From: Gluconacetobacter diazotrophicus PA1 5
Lineage (GTDB): Bacteria > Pseudomonadota > Alphaproteobacteria > Acetobacterales > Acetobacteraceae
Length of the DNA: 64,000 nt
Direction: 5' to 3'
Assembly (NCBI RefSeq): GCF_000021325.1
Contig: NC_011365.1
Coordinates: 3,128,001-3,192,000, forward strand
Position 1 is the stretch's first letter; each line of letters opens with the position of its first letter. Made by a program: the position numbers and the translations under genes. The notes beneath the pieces are model-generated. The model was not told the DNA's origin and searched no databases. It saw only the letters and a program-made list of their open reading frames with translations. This document shows positions 23,647 through 33,354 of this stretch, in pieces.

Positions 23647-26600
23647 TCAGACCGAAAAATATTTCGCTTTCGGATTGAGAACCACCAGCGCCGAGGTCGA
23701 TTGCTCGGGGTGCAACTGGTAGCCGTCGGTCAGCGAGACGCCGATCCGTTCGGCGTCCAGCAGCTTCAGAATGGGGTCCTGGTCCTCCAGCCGGGGGCAG
23801 GCGGGGTAGCCGAAGGAATAGCGCGAGCCGCGATAGCCCTGCTGCAACAGCTTGTTCATGTCGCGGTCGTCCTCGGCGGCGAAGCCCAGTTCGGCGCGGA
23901 TGCGCTTGTGGGTGTATTCGGCCATCGCCTCGGCCATTTCGACCGACAGGCCGTGCAGGTACAGGTAGTCCTTGTAGCGGTTGGCCTCGAACCATTCGCG
24001 CGCCATGTCCGACGCCTTCTGCCCCACGGTCACGACCTGCAGGCCGATCACGTCGCGCCGGGCGTCATCCACGTCGCGGACGAAATCGGCGATGCACTCG
24101 CCGTCCTCGCGCGGCTGGCGGGGCAGGGTGAAGCGCGCGGCCTCGGTGGTGCCGTCGGCTTCGAACAGGATCAGGTCGTTGCCCTGGCCGGCGGCCTTCC
24201 AGTAGCCGTAGGCCGCCTGGGGGCGCAGGATGTCCTGCTCCGCCGCCAGGGCCAGCATGCGGCGCAGCACCGGGCGCAGTTCCTGCCGGGCCCAGCCCAT
24301 GAAATCGTCCAGCGAGCGGCCCTGCTTGCGGAAGCCCCACTGGAATTGATACAGCGACCGCTCGTTCAGGAACGGCAGCACGGCGTCCGGCGCGGCCTCG
24401 ATGACCCGCGCGCCCCAGAAGGGCGGTTCCACCGCCGGTTCGTCCTGCGTCAGGCGCGCCCGGCGGGCGCGGGCGGCGGCCACGTCCACGGGGGCGAAGC
24501 CGCGAGTGTCGGCCTGTTCCATGTCGCGGGGGCGGGCGCGGGTGGCCTTGCCGGCGCGGCGGGCGCGGGTGGCGGCCAGGTAGTTGTCGAATTCGCCCTG
24601 CGCCACCTGGTCCATCAGCGACAGCCCGTCGAACGCGTCGCGGGCATAGGCGACGCGGCCGTCGGTGCCGTAGGCGGCGGTACAGTCTTCCTCGACATAA
24701 TTGCGGGTCAGCGCGGCACCGCCCAGCAGCACCGGGACGTCCAGCCCCTGGCGGGCCATTTCCTCCAGGTTCTCGCGCATCACCACGGTCGATTTCACCA
24801 GCAGGCCGGACATGCCCACCGCGTCGGCCGCGTGTTCGCGGGTGGCGGCGATCATGTCGGCCACCGGCACCTTGATGCCCAGGTTGACGACGCGATAGCC
24901 GTTGTTGGTCAGGATGATGTCGACCAGGTTCTTGCCGATATCGTGCACGTCGCCCTTGACCGTCGCCAGCACGATGGTGCCGCGCGTCTGGCCCTCGGCC
25001 CGTTCCATGTGCGGTTCCAGGTGGGCCACGGCGGCCTTCATCGTTTCGGCCGACTGCAGGACGAAGGGCAGTTGCATCTTGCCCGCGCCGAACAGTTCGC
25101 CCACCACCTTCATGCCGTCCAGCAGGATGGTGTTGATGATGTCCAGCGGCGGGATGGTCCGCATCGCCTCGTCCAGGTCGGCTTCCAGCCCCTTGCGGTC
25201 GCCGTCGACGATGCGCTCCTTCAGCCGTTCGTCCACGCGGTCCGACCGGGTCTTCTTCACCGCGTCGCTGGCCTTGCGGTCCGCGAACAGTTCCAGCAGG
25301 CGCTGCAGCGGGTCGTAGCCTTCCTCGCGGCGGTCGAAGATCAGGTCTTCGGCGACCTTCACCTCTTCCTCGGGGATCAGGTGCAGCGGGCGGATCTTGG
25401 AGACATGGACGATCGCCGCCGTCATGCCCGCGCGCACCGCATGGTCCAGGAACACCGAATTCAGCACCGCGCGCGCCGCCGGGTTCAGGCCGAACGAGAT
25501 GTTCGACAGCCCCAGCACGATCTGGATGTCGGGGAAGCGGTCGCGGATCTGGCGGATGCCCTCCAGCGTCCACAGCCCCAGCTTGCGGTCGTCCTCGACC
25601 CCCGTGCCGATGGTGAAGGTCAGCGGGTCGATCATCAGGTCGGATTGCGGCAGTCCATGCCGGTCGCAGGCGAATTCGACCAGGCGGGTGGCGATGCGCA
25701 GCTTGTCCTCGGCGGTCTTGGCCATGCCGACTTCGTCGATGGTCAGCGCCACGACGGCGGCGCCGAACTTGCGCGCCAGAAGCATGCGGTCGGTGGCGTG
25801 GCCCTCGCCGTCCTCGAAATTGATCGAGTTGATGATCGCCTTGCCGCCGTACAGCTTCAGCGCGGCCTCGATCACCGGGGTTTCGGTGGAATCGATGACC
25901 AGCGGCGCGTTGACCGAAGAGGTGAAGCGGGTCACGACCTCGTTCATCTCGCGCATTTCGTCGCGGCCGACGAAGGCGGTGCAGAGGTCCAGCGCGTTCG
26001 ACCCCTCGGCCACCTGTTCGCGCCCGATGGAGACGCAGCCGTCCCAGTCGCCCTCTTCCTGCAGGGTGCGCCATTTCTTCGACCCGTTGGCGTTGCAGCG
26101 CTCGCCGATCGAGAAATAGCTGTTTTCCTGGCGCAGCGGCACCTGAGTGTACAAGCTGGACACCGACGGAATCCAGACCGGGCGGCGCGGGACCGGGGCG
26201 GGGCGGTGGCGGCCGGTGCCCTCGGCCCGGCGGCGCAGCATGGCGTCCAGCGCCGCGATATGCGGGGTGGAGGTGCCGCAGCACCCGCCGACCAGGTTCA
26301 GCCCGTCCTCGGTGATGAAGCGGTCCACCCAGGTGGCCATGTCGGCGGGCGAGAGCGGGTAGTGGGTCTGCCCGTCCACCAGTTCCGGCAGGCCGGCATT
26401 GGGCTGGATCGAGATCAGGCCCGGCCAGTTGCCGGCCAGCCAGCGCACGTGCTCGGCCATTTCCTGCGGGCCGGTGGCGCAGTTCAGGCCCATCAGCGGC
26501 ACATCCAGCGCGTGGATCGCGGTGGCGGCGGCGGCGATGTCGGGGCCGACCAGCAGGGTGCCGGTGGTTTCCACTGTCACCTGGACGAAGATCGGGGTAT

Positions 26601-27153
26601 CGGTGCCCAACTCGGCGCGGGCGATCTTGGCACCGTTGACGGCGGCCTTGATCTGCAGCGTGTCCTGGCAGGTTTCGATCAGCAGCGCGTCCACGCCGCC
26701 GTCGATCAGGCCGCGGCACTGCTCGGCCAGCCCGGCTTCCAGCGTGTCGTAGTCGATATTGCCCAGCGACGGCAGCTTGGTCCCCGGCCCGACCGATCCG
26801 ATGACGTAGCGGTGGCGGCCGTCGGCGAAGCTCTCGGCGGCCTCGCGCGCCAGGTGGGCGGCGGTGCGGTTGATCTCGCGCGCCCGGTCGGCCAGCCCGA
26901 ATTCGCCCAGCGTGATGGGCGTGCCGCCGAACGAATTGGTCTCGACCATATCCGCCCCGGCCTCGAAATAGCCGCGATGGATCTCACGCACCAGTTCGGG
27001 GCGCGACAGGTTCAGGATCTCGGTGCAGTTCTCCTGCCCCCAGTAGTCGCGCTCGACATCCAGGTCCAGCACCTGCACGCGCGACCCCATGCCGCCGTCA
27101 CACAGCAGCACCTGGTCGCGAAGGGCGTCGAGAAGATGGGGACGTGCGGTCAT
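23647..27153 (-). CDS. metH: Cobalamin-dependent methionine synthase, full length
   Basis: Transfers methyl from 5-methyl-THF to homocysteine via cobalamin. The 1168-residue protein carries all four modules: homocysteine-binding barrel (NCATGP and the zinc cysteines in GGCCGTS, residues about 1-310), pterin-binding barrel (SIGERCNANGSKKWR at about 345, NSINFEDGEG at about 450), cobalamin domain with the axial His in GDVHDIGKN near 740, and the SAM-dependent reactivation domain (residues about 880-1168, including RYSFGYPACPRLEDQ). No riboswitch is recognisable in the 217-bp gap upstream. Confidence 0.98.
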   Translation of the reverse strand: MTARPHLLDALRDQVLLCDGGMGSRVQVLDLDVERDYWGQENCTEILNLSRPELVREIHRGYFEAGADMVETNSFGGTPITLGEFGLADRAREINRTAAHLAREAAESFADGRHRYVIGSVGPGTKLPSLGNIDYDTLEAGLAEQCRGLIDGGVDALLIETCQDTLQIKAAVNGAKIARAELGTDTPIFVQVTVETTGTLLVGPDIAAAATAIHALDVPLMGLNCATGPQEMAEHVRWLAGNWPGLISIQPNAGLPELVDGQTHYPLSPADMATWVDRFITEDGLNLVGGCCGTSTPHIAALDAMLRRRAEGTGRHRPAPVPRRPVWIPSVSSLYTQVPLRQENSYFSIGERCNANGSKKWRTLQEEGDWDGCVSIGREQVAEGSNALDLCTAFVGRDEMREMNEVVTRFTSSVNAPLVIDSTETPVIEAALKLYGGKAIINSINFEDGEGHATDRMLLARKFGAAVVALTIDEVGMAKTAEDKLRIATRLVEFACDRHGLPQSDLMIDPLTFTIGTGVEDDRKLGLWTLEGIRQIRDRFPDIQIVLGLSNISFGLNPAARAVLNSVFLDHAVRAGMTAAIVHVSKIRPLHLIPEEEVKVAEDLIFDRREEGYDPLQRLLELFADRKASDAVKKTRSDRVDERLKERIVDGDRKGLEADLDEAMRTIPPLDIINTILLDGMKVVGELFGAGKMQLPFVLQSAETMKAAVAHLEPHMERAEGQTRGTIVLATVKGDVHDIGKNLVDIILTNNGYRVVNLGIKVPVADMIAATREHAADAVGMSGLLVKSTVVMRENLEEMARQGLDVPVLLGGAALTRNYVEEDCTAAYGTDGRVAYARDAFDGLSLMDQVAQGEFDNYLAATRARRAGKATRARPRDMEQADTRGFAPVDVAAARARRARLTQDEPAVEPPFWGARVIEAAPDAVLPFLNERSLYQFQWGFRKQGRSLDDFMGWARQELRPVLRRMLALAAEQDILRPQAAYGYWKAAGQGNDLILFEADGTTEAARFTLPRQPREDGECIADFVRDVDDARRDVIGLQVVTVGQKASDMAREWFEANRYKDYLYLHGLSVEMAEAMAEYTHKRIRAELGFAAEDDRDMNKLLQQGYRGSRYSFGYPACPRLEDQDPILKLLDAERIGVSLTDGYQLHPEQSTSALVVLNPKAKYFSV

Positions 27154-27370
27154 CGTGGTCCTGATGGCTGGTGCAAAAGCGGGAGGGTAGCTGTTATTCC
27201 CATGCCACCGTCACGTGTCCAGTCCGATGTGACTGATTGGCCGGCGAGATGGTCTGGAGTGGACTATCTGGTGTTTCGGGCCGCAATCAGTAAGCCGAGC
27301 AGGCGATCGACGCGGCGGCGAAGGATGGTCTTCCGTTGCGGTGATGCCATGTGTCGGAACGGGGGACTTC

Positions 27371-27748
27371 ATGCAACGGGATGACGGGCGGATCGCGCTG
27401 GACCTTGTGGAGGATGCGGCGTTTTCCCGGATGCCGGGCGACGGGGGGACGCTGGTGGTGCGCGTGGGGGCCGCCGAGGGGGCTGGGGACAATGGGGGGT
27501 GGCTGGACGTGGTCGGGGTGCCGGCCATCACGCCGTTCGCCCATGGCGCGGGCTGTGTCTGCTGTGCGCCGGATGGTGCGATTGCCGCCGTGCTGGCCGA
27601 CCTGTTTCGTGCGCGGGTGACCGGGCGGCGTCCCTGGTTCGACCGGGTGATGGTGGTGGTGCCGGCCGCGCTGCATGCGGGGATGCGGCAGGCGCTGGAG
27701 GGCAATAACGTGGTTGCGGCGCGTTATCGCCCCGTCTGGCGGCGTTAA
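27371..27748 (+). CDS. CobW/G3E-GTPase-like fragment without Walker A
   Basis: A 125-residue ORF with a good ribosome binding site (GGGGGACTTC-ATG). The segment AHGAGCVCCAPDGAIAAVLA, followed by FRARVTGRRPWFDRVMVVVP, aligns with the central part of COG0523/CobW metallochaperone GTPases: the GCxCC metal-binding motif, a helix, then the FDRVVIE strand. The N-terminal P-loop and the C-terminal domain are absent, and the acidic Glu of the FDRVVIE strand is replaced by hydrophobic residues. It is either a degenerate remnant or a stand-alone metal-binding mini-protein. It lies 60 bp before the type I secretion genes and is divergent from the cobalamin-dependent metH. Confidence 0.5.
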   Translation: MQRDDGRIALDLVEDAAFSRMPGDGGTLVVRVGAAEGAGDNGGWLDVVGVPAITPFAHGAGCVCCAPDGAIAAVLADLFRARVTGRRPWFDRVMVVVPAALHAGMRQALEGNNVVAARYRPVWRR

Positions 27749-27808
27749 CCGTCCTTTCGTCTTTGCCTTCCTAGGGTTGCTGCAGCGGGACCTAGTGAAG
27801 GACGATCC

Positions 27809-30034
27809 GTGGCGCAGCCAGACCCTGTGGAAGACACGCGGCCGACCCCGACGACGATCTGCCTGCATGCGGCCGCGGCGGCGGCGCGCTATCACGGGCT
27901 GTCGGTCGATGTCCGCGATTTCGTGGCCGAGCCGGGCGAGGTCTCGCCTTCGCCGGCGGCGCTGGCGCGGTGGCTGAACGACCAGGGGGCGGTGGCGCGG
28001 GGCATGCGCCTGTCCTGGCGGGCGCTGGTGCGGGTGCGGAGTGCGCCGCCGGTGGTGCTGATGTTCCGCGACGGGTCGGCGGGACTGATGGTGGCGGGCG
28101 ATCCGGCGCGCGGCGTCGTGTGGCTGCGCGACCCGATGGGGGACGAGGGCACGCCCCCGGTGCCGCTGGACGAACTGCGCCTGTCGCAGGTCTGGACGGG
28201 CGACGTGCTGCTGGTCAAGCGCCGCCGCGACCAGTCCGAGGCCGACGCCCCCATCAATGCCGAATGGCTGGGCCGCATGGTCCTGCGCGAACGGCGCGCG
28301 CTGCGCGATATCCTGCTGGCCTCGATGGTGCTGAGCGTGCTGGCGATCTTCCCGCCGCTGATCGTCATGCAGGTGATCGACAAGGTGGTGAACTACCGGT
28401 CCATGTCCACCCTGGTTTCGATCACCGCGATCCTGGGCGTCATGAGCTTCTATGAAATCCTGCTGACCTATGCCCGGCGGGAACTGGCGCTGGTGGTCAC
28501 GACGCGGCTGGATACGCGGATTTCGCTGCTGGTGTTCGACCGCCTGCTGGCGCTGCCGCTGGAATTCTTCGAACGCCAGCAGGCGGGGCAGGTCATCGGC
28601 CGCGTATCCGCCATCTACCGGGTGCGGGACTTCATGACCGGCCGGCTGATGAACACGGTGCTGGACCTGTTCACCCTGGTCGTGGTGCTGCCGTTCCTGT
28701 TCTATTTCAGCGCCACCCTGGCGTGGATGACGCTGGCGGCGGCGGGGGCGATCGGGCTTGTGGTCGCCGGCTTCATGCTGCCCGTGGGGCGGCTGGTCGC
28801 GCGCAAGGTCCAGGCCGACACCGCGCGCGGGGCGGCGCTGTACGAAACCGTGGCCGGCATCCGCACCATCAAGACGCTGGCGCTGGAACGCACGCGGCGG
28901 GAATTGTGGGACGACCGGTCCGCCCAGTCGGCGCTGTGGGGGCTGGCGGCGGGGCGGATGGGCAACGTGGCCGCGACGGTCGCCCAGCCCTTCGAACTGT
29001 TCATCAATCGCGGCATCCTGCTGGTCGGCGCGTACCTGGTACTGACCAACCGGGGGGACATGGCCGGCGGCGCACTGATGGCGTTCATGATGCTGGGCGG
29101 CCGCGTCGCGGCCCCGCTGGTCGGGCTGGCGCGGCTGCTGGACGATGCCGGCGAGGTCCGCACCGCCCTGGCCGAAGCCGGAACGGTGCTGAACCAGCCG
29201 ACCGAGCGCCTGGCCATGACCACCGGCCTGCGGCCCCGCATTCGCGGTGCCCTGTCCTTCGCCGATGTCAGCTTCAGCTATCCCGGCGCCACGACGCGGG
29301 CGCTGGCCGATGTCAGTTTCGAGGTCCCGGCCGGCAGCATGCTGGGGCTGGTGGGGCGCAGCGGATCGGGCAAATCCACCATCACCCGCCTGCTGCAGGG
29401 CGTCAGCCGGTCCTATACCGGATACCTGAAGCTGGACGGAGTGGACCTGCGCGAGATCAACCTGGTGCATCTGCGCCGGTCGTTCGGCGTGGTGCTGCAG
29501 GACAATTTCCTGTTTCGCGGCACCGTGCGCGACAACATCACCGCCGGCCGGCCGGGCCTGACGCTGGACGATGTGGTGCGTGCCGCCCGGCTGGCGGGGG
29601 CCGAGGAATTCATCGAGCGCATGCCCGCCGGCTACGAGACCTGGATCGAGGAAGGATCGACCAACATCTCGGGCGGGCAGCGGCAGCGCCTGGCCATCGC
29701 GCGCGCGCTGATCTGCGACCCCAGGCTGCTGATCCTGGACGAGGCGACATCGGCCCTGGACCCGGAAAGCGAGGCCGTGGTCAACGCCAACCTGCAGCGC
29801 ATCGCGCGCGGGCGGACGATGGTGATCGTCTCGCACCGCCTGTCCTCGCTGGTGGACTGCGACCAGATCTGCGTCATGGACCAGGGACGGGTGGCCGATA
29901 TCGGGCCGCACGCGGCGCTGCTGGACCGCTGCGCGATCTATCGCACGCTATGGTTCCAGCAGAACCGGCACGAGGCCCGGGGCCGCGAGCCCGCCCATCC
30001 CGCCGCCATGCTGGCCGAGGGGCAGGAGGCATGA
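27809..30034 (+). CDS. Type I secretion system ABC transporter with C39-like domain
   Basis: A 741-residue inner-membrane exporter of the PrtD/LapB type. Residues 1-140 form a C39-peptidase-like domain whose helix reads TICLHAAAAAARYHGLSV; the usual DCGxxCL motif is not preserved, so it probably binds substrate without cleaving it. Membrane helices span about 160-440 (e.g. LASMVLSVLAIFPPLIVMQV). The ATPase has Walker A GRSGSGKST near 515, the Q-loop VVLQDNFLF, signature NISGGQRQR and Walker B LLILDEATSALD. GTG start with GTGAAGGAC upstream. The stop overlaps the HlyD gene start (ATGA), showing coupled translation. No TolC gene is present nearby. Confidence 0.93.
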   Translation: MAQPDPVEDTRPTPTTICLHAAAAAARYHGLSVDVRDFVAEPGEVSPSPAALARWLNDQGAVARGMRLSWRALVRVRSAPPVVLMFRDGSAGLMVAGDPARGVVWLRDPMGDEGTPPVPLDELRLSQVWTGDVLLVKRRRDQSEADAPINAEWLGRMVLRERRALRDILLASMVLSVLAIFPPLIVMQVIDKVVNYRSMSTLVSITAILGVMSFYEILLTYARRELALVVTTRLDTRISLLVFDRLLALPLEFFERQQAGQVIGRVSAIYRVRDFMTGRLMNTVLDLFTLVVVLPFLFYFSATLAWMTLAAAGAIGLVVAGFMLPVGRLVARKVQADTARGAALYETVAGIRTIKTLALERTRRELWDDRSAQSALWGLAAGRMGNVAATVAQPFELFINRGILLVGAYLVLTNRGDMAGGALMAFMMLGGRVAAPLVGLARLLDDAGEVRTALAEAGTVLNQPTERLAMTTGLRPRIRGALSFADVSFSYPGATTRALADVSFEVPAGSMLGLVGRSGSGKSTITRLLQGVSRSYTGYLKLDGVDLREINLVHLRRSFGVVLQDNFLFRGTVRDNITAGRPGLTLDDVVRAARLAGAEEFIERMPAGYETWIEEGSTNISGGQRQRLAIARALICDPRLLILDEATSALDPESEAVVNANLQRIARGRTMVIVSHRLSSLVDCDQICVMDQGRVADIGPHAALLDRCAIYRTLWFQQNRHEARGREPAHPAAMLAEGQEA

Positions 30035-31470
30035 GCGCCGGAATGCTACCGCCCGGCGAGGGCGGCGCGATCGAGGGCTACATCCTGCCGGCGGCGGAGG
30101 CGTCCACGGGCGACATGCCGCGCGCGCTGCTGGAATTCCATTCGCCCAGCGCGGCGCTGATCGACCTGCCGCCCAACCCCGCCGCGCTGTATATCACGTG
30201 GCTGATCTCGACCCTGGCGATCGCGGGCATCGTCGTGATGTCGGTCTGTCCGCTGGACCAGGTCGTGTCCGCGCAGGGGCGGCTGACTTCGACCGACACC
30301 ACGCTGGTGGTCCAGCCGCTGGAAACCGCGATCATCCGGTCGATCGACGTGCAGGAAGGGGATGTCGTCCACAGGGGCCAGGTGCTGGCCCACCTGGACC
30401 CCACCGTGACCGACGCGGATGTCGAGAACATGCGCCAGCAGCAGGCGGCCTATGCCGCCCAGGTCGCGCGCCTGACCGCCGAGGCCGAGGGGCGGGACTA
30501 TATCCCCGACCCTGCCGACCCGGCATCGGTGCAGGAGGCGGCGGCCTTCCAGCGTCGCCGCGCGGAATTCACCGCCAAGGTCGAGAATTTCGACAAGCAG
30601 GCCGCCGGCGCGCGCAGCGACATGCAGGGCAGCCTGGCGGATGCCGCGATGTATGGCGCCCGCGCCCGCGTGGCGGCGAACGTACATGCCATGCGCCTGC
30701 GCCTGCAGCGCGACCAGGTGGGCAGCCGCCTGTCCACCCTTTCGGCCCAGAACGACCTGATGGAGGTCGAGCGCGCGCAGATCGCGGCGCAGCAGGCCGC
30801 CGGCAGCGCCCGCGCGAAGCTGGAGGGCGTGACGGCCGCGCGCGACGGCTTCATCCAGAACTGGAAGGCCACGGTGTACCAGGACCTGGCCACGGCGCAG
30901 CACCGGCTGGCCGATGCCGGGGACGATTACCGCAAGGCGGGGCTGCGCCGCAGCCTGATCGTCATGCGCGCCGACCGCGATGCCGTGGTGCTGAACATCG
31001 CCAGCCTGTCGGTGGGGTCCGTCATGCAGTCGGGCAACCAGTTGATGACCCTGGTGCCGGTCGATGGCGGGCTGGAGGTCGAGACGGCGGTGCGGGGATC
31101 GGATGTCGGCTTCATCCGGCCGGGGGACCCGGTGCTGCTGAAATTCGCCACCTTCCCCTACACCCAGTATGGCGGGGCCGAGGGCACGGTCCGAATCATC
31201 AGCGCCGATTCCTTCGCCCCCGGCGATGGCGGGCATGCCGCCCCCGGCACCGGCGCGCAGGTGCCGCGCCCCGACGCGGGCGGGATGGAGGCCTATTATC
31301 GCGTGCGGGTGCGCGTCGACCGCTACACGCTGCACGGCGTGCCGTCCTTCTTCCACCCGCATCCCGGCATGCCGGTCGAAGCCGACATTCATGTCGGCCG
31401 GCGCACCATGATGCAGTACCTCCTGAATCGGCTGGTGCCGACGCTGACCGATGGCATGCGCGAACCATAG
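30031..31470 (+). CDS. HlyD/LapC-family membrane fusion protein of the type I secretion system
   Basis: A 479-residue periplasmic adaptor linking the ABC exporter to an outer-membrane channel. It has a short cytoplasmic N-terminus, one membrane segment (LYITWLISTLAIAGIVVMSV, residues about 51-70), the lipoyl/barrel-sandwich hybrid halves (VVQPLETAIIRSIDVQEGDV and SLIVMRADRDAVVLNIASLS), a long coiled coil (residues about 130-300) and the beta-barrel with the HlyD signature region VGFIRPGDPVLLKFATFPYT. The C-terminal LLNRLVPTLTDGMREP is the usual end of this family. It overlaps the ABC gene by 4 bp. Confidence 0.93.
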   Translation: MSAGMLPPGEGGAIEGYILPAAEASTGDMPRALLEFHSPSAALIDLPPNPAALYITWLISTLAIAGIVVMSVCPLDQVVSAQGRLTSTDTTLVVQPLETAIIRSIDVQEGDVVHRGQVLAHLDPTVTDADVENMRQQQAAYAAQVARLTAEAEGRDYIPDPADPASVQEAAAFQRRRAEFTAKVENFDKQAAGARSDMQGSLADAAMYGARARVAANVHAMRLRLQRDQVGSRLSTLSAQNDLMEVERAQIAAQQAAGSARAKLEGVTAARDGFIQNWKATVYQDLATAQHRLADAGDDYRKAGLRRSLIVMRADRDAVVLNIASLSVGSVMQSGNQLMTLVPVDGGLEVETAVRGSDVGFIRPGDPVLLKFATFPYTQYGGAEGTVRIISADSFAPGDGGHAAPGTGAQVPRPDAGGMEAYYRVRVRVDRYTLHGVPSFFHPHPGMPVEADIHVGRRTMMQYLLNRLVPTLTDGMREP

Positions 31471-31495
31471 TGCCCGTCCGGAGACGCGGCCTGGT

Positions 31496-31516
31496 GGCGA
31501 TCCGACGCGCGTTTCC
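31496..31516 (+). repeat. 21-bp core of dispersed repeat
   Basis: The 21 bases starting GGCGATCCGACGCGCGTTTC are identical to 55168-55188 and match 63677-63697 (reverse strand) with two differences. Here the core runs directly into a small palindrome (GTTTCCG-AA-CGGAAAC, 31511-31526) and a T-run about 20 bp further on, so this copy may contribute to transcription attenuation between the hlyD-like and Sel1 genes. Confidence 0.7.
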
Positions 31517-31569
31517 GAACGGAAACCCGTGTTCATGACTGGATTTTTTATAACTTTTGGTGGGTCCTG

Positions 31570-33351
31570 ATGCGGGTCTTGTCTGCTTTGGGGGCGCGGT
31601 TGTCCCTGCGGGGGCGGCTGGCGCATGGCGTGCGGCTGATCGAGGCGGGCGACGCGGTGGGGGGTGTCGCCCAACTGGGCATGGTGGCCGAGGCCGGGGT
31701 GGCGGAGGCCCAGTTTCGTGTCGGGCGGGCCTATCTGGAGGGGACCGGCGTGCCGCGCAGCCTGGTCGAGGGCGCGCGCTGGATGCGCCGCGCGGCCGAG
31801 GCCGGGTGGGTCGAGGCCCGGCTGGTGCTGGGGACGCTGTATCTGTTCGGCCTGCCGCGCGACGCGGCATCGGACCATGGCGTGCGGCTGGCGGCCGAGG
31901 CGCCGGGCGATCGCGTGCCCGACCCGGACGAGGCCGCGTACTGGACGCACCTGGCGGCCGAGGCGGGCTCCCCCGACGCGCAGGCGCTGTACGGCTACAT
32001 CCTGGCCGATGGCCCCGTCGGCCTGCGCGACCGGGTGGCGGCCGAGGGCTGGTTCGCCCGCGCCGCCGCCGCCGGCTGCGCGCAGGGTCATCTGGGGCTG
32101 GGCCTGACCTGGATGCGCGCGGCGCTGCGGCACTCGCCGGAGGCCGCGTCCTCGGGCGAGGCCGACCGTGCGCGCGCCGCCGGCGCGCTGCGCGTGGCCG
32201 CCGAGGCCGGGCTGGGCTCGGCGCAGTTCCTGCTGGGGGCGCTGACCGAGCAGGGCAGCGGCGTCGCCCGCGACGTGGCGGCGGCCACCGCGCTGTATGC
32301 CAGCGCCGCCCGGGCCGGGGTGTGCGCGGCGCAGGCGCGCTACGGCCTGGCGCTGCTGGAGGGCAGGGGCTGCGCGCGCGACGCCGTGCAGGGCGAAAGC
32401 TGGCTGCGCCGCGCGGCCCTGGCCGGCGACCGCGAGGCCGCGTCGCTGCTGGGCGACCTGTATGCAAGGGGCGGCGACCTGCCGCCGAACGACGTGGAAG
32501 CCGCGTCGTGGTACCACCGCGCGGCGGCGCTGGGCCATGCGGCGGCATGCCGGGCGCTGGGGCTGCTGCACCTGGCCGGGGGCGGCCTGCCGCGCGACGC
32601 GGCCGAGGCCGCGCGCTGCTTCCGGCAGGCCATGGCGCTGGGCGACGCCCGGGCGGGTGCCGATCTGTGCAACCTGCTGCTGGCCGACCCGACGCTGAGC
32701 GCCGCGATGTCGGACGACGAGCGGCGCGAGTTAGGCCGTTCCTTCGCCCGCGCGGCGCAGGAGGGGGATGCGGTCGCGGCGTTCAATTTCAGCATCTGCC
32801 TGGCGCAGGGGCTGGGGGTGGAGCGCGACGAAAACGCCGCCGCGTCGTGGATGAAGCGGGCGGCCGACGGAGTGGTGAACGCCCGGTACTGGTATGGCCG
32901 CATGCTGCTGGAGGGCCGGGGGCACGCGCCCGACCCGGTGGCCGGCCGTGCCTGGATCGCGCGGGCCGCCGAGGCCGGCATGGCCGAGGCGCAGGTGGCG
33001 CTGGCGCAATTGCTGCTGACCGGCAACGGCGGCGCCCGCGATCACGTCGGGGCGGCGGACTGGTATCGCCGGGCGGCGGAGCAGGGGCAGGTGGATGCCA
33101 TGTTCTCGCTGGGCGCGCTGCTGGGCGGGGGGCATGACATCCCGATGGACCGTGTCCAGGCCCAGCACTGGTTCCGCATGGCCGCCGAACGCGGCAACGC
33201 GCTGGGGCAGTTGATGCTGGGGCGCTATCTGCTGCGCGGGCTGGCCGGCACGATGGACGGCGCGCAGGCCCGGCACTGGCTGGACCGCGCCCGGGCGCAG
33301 GGCGTGGCGGACGCGGCGGCCGAACTGGCGCACATGGATGGGGCGGGCTGA
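31570..33351 (+). CDS. Sel1-repeat (tetratricopeptide-like) protein
   Basis: A 593-residue protein composed almost entirely of Sel1-like repeats of about 36 residues (roughly fifteen), each with the pattern A-x-x-x-L-G-x-x-Y/L-x-x-G-x-G-V-x-R-D. Clear units include AEAQFRVGRAYLEGTGVPRS, AQFLLGALTEQGSGVARD and AMFSLGALLGGGHDIPMD. No signal peptide or membrane helix is evident, so it is likely a cytosolic scaffold. It sits between the secretion pair and the glycosyltransferases; Sel1 proteins next to exopolysaccharide machinery in other bacteria (AlgK, ExoR types) serve as assembly scaffolds or regulators, which is the suggested role by context. Confidence 0.88.
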   Translation: MRVLSALGARLSLRGRLAHGVRLIEAGDAVGGVAQLGMVAEAGVAEAQFRVGRAYLEGTGVPRSLVEGARWMRRAAEAGWVEARLVLGTLYLFGLPRDAASDHGVRLAAEAPGDRVPDPDEAAYWTHLAAEAGSPDAQALYGYILADGPVGLRDRVAAEGWFARAAAAGCAQGHLGLGLTWMRAALRHSPEAASSGEADRARAAGALRVAAEAGLGSAQFLLGALTEQGSGVARDVAAATALYASAARAGVCAAQARYGLALLEGRGCARDAVQGESWLRRAALAGDREAASLLGDLYARGGDLPPNDVEAASWYHRAAALGHAAACRALGLLHLAGGGLPRDAAEAARCFRQAMALGDARAGADLCNLLLADPTLSAAMSDDERRELGRSFARAAQEGDAVAAFNFSICLAQGLGVERDENAAASWMKRAADGVVNARYWYGRMLLEGRGHAPDPVAGRAWIARAAEAGMAEAQVALAQLLLTGNGGARDHVGAADWYRRAAEQGQVDAMFSLGALLGGGHDIPMDRVQAQHWFRMAAERGNALGQLMLGRYLLRGLAGTMDGAQARHWLDRARAQGVADAAAELAHMDGAG

Positions 33352-33354
33352 GCG

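Noticed and set aside
27154-27370. A possible SAM or cobalamin riboswitch upstream of metH
   Set aside because: No conserved B12-box or SAM-II core could be read; the gap contains only short palindromes (for example around GTCCGATGTGACTGATTGG).
23641-27384. A 1247-codon open frame opposite metH
   Set aside because: It is the stop-free complement of metH, whose product is unmistakable and complete; the antisense product is Arg/Val/Gln/Asp-biased with no family features.
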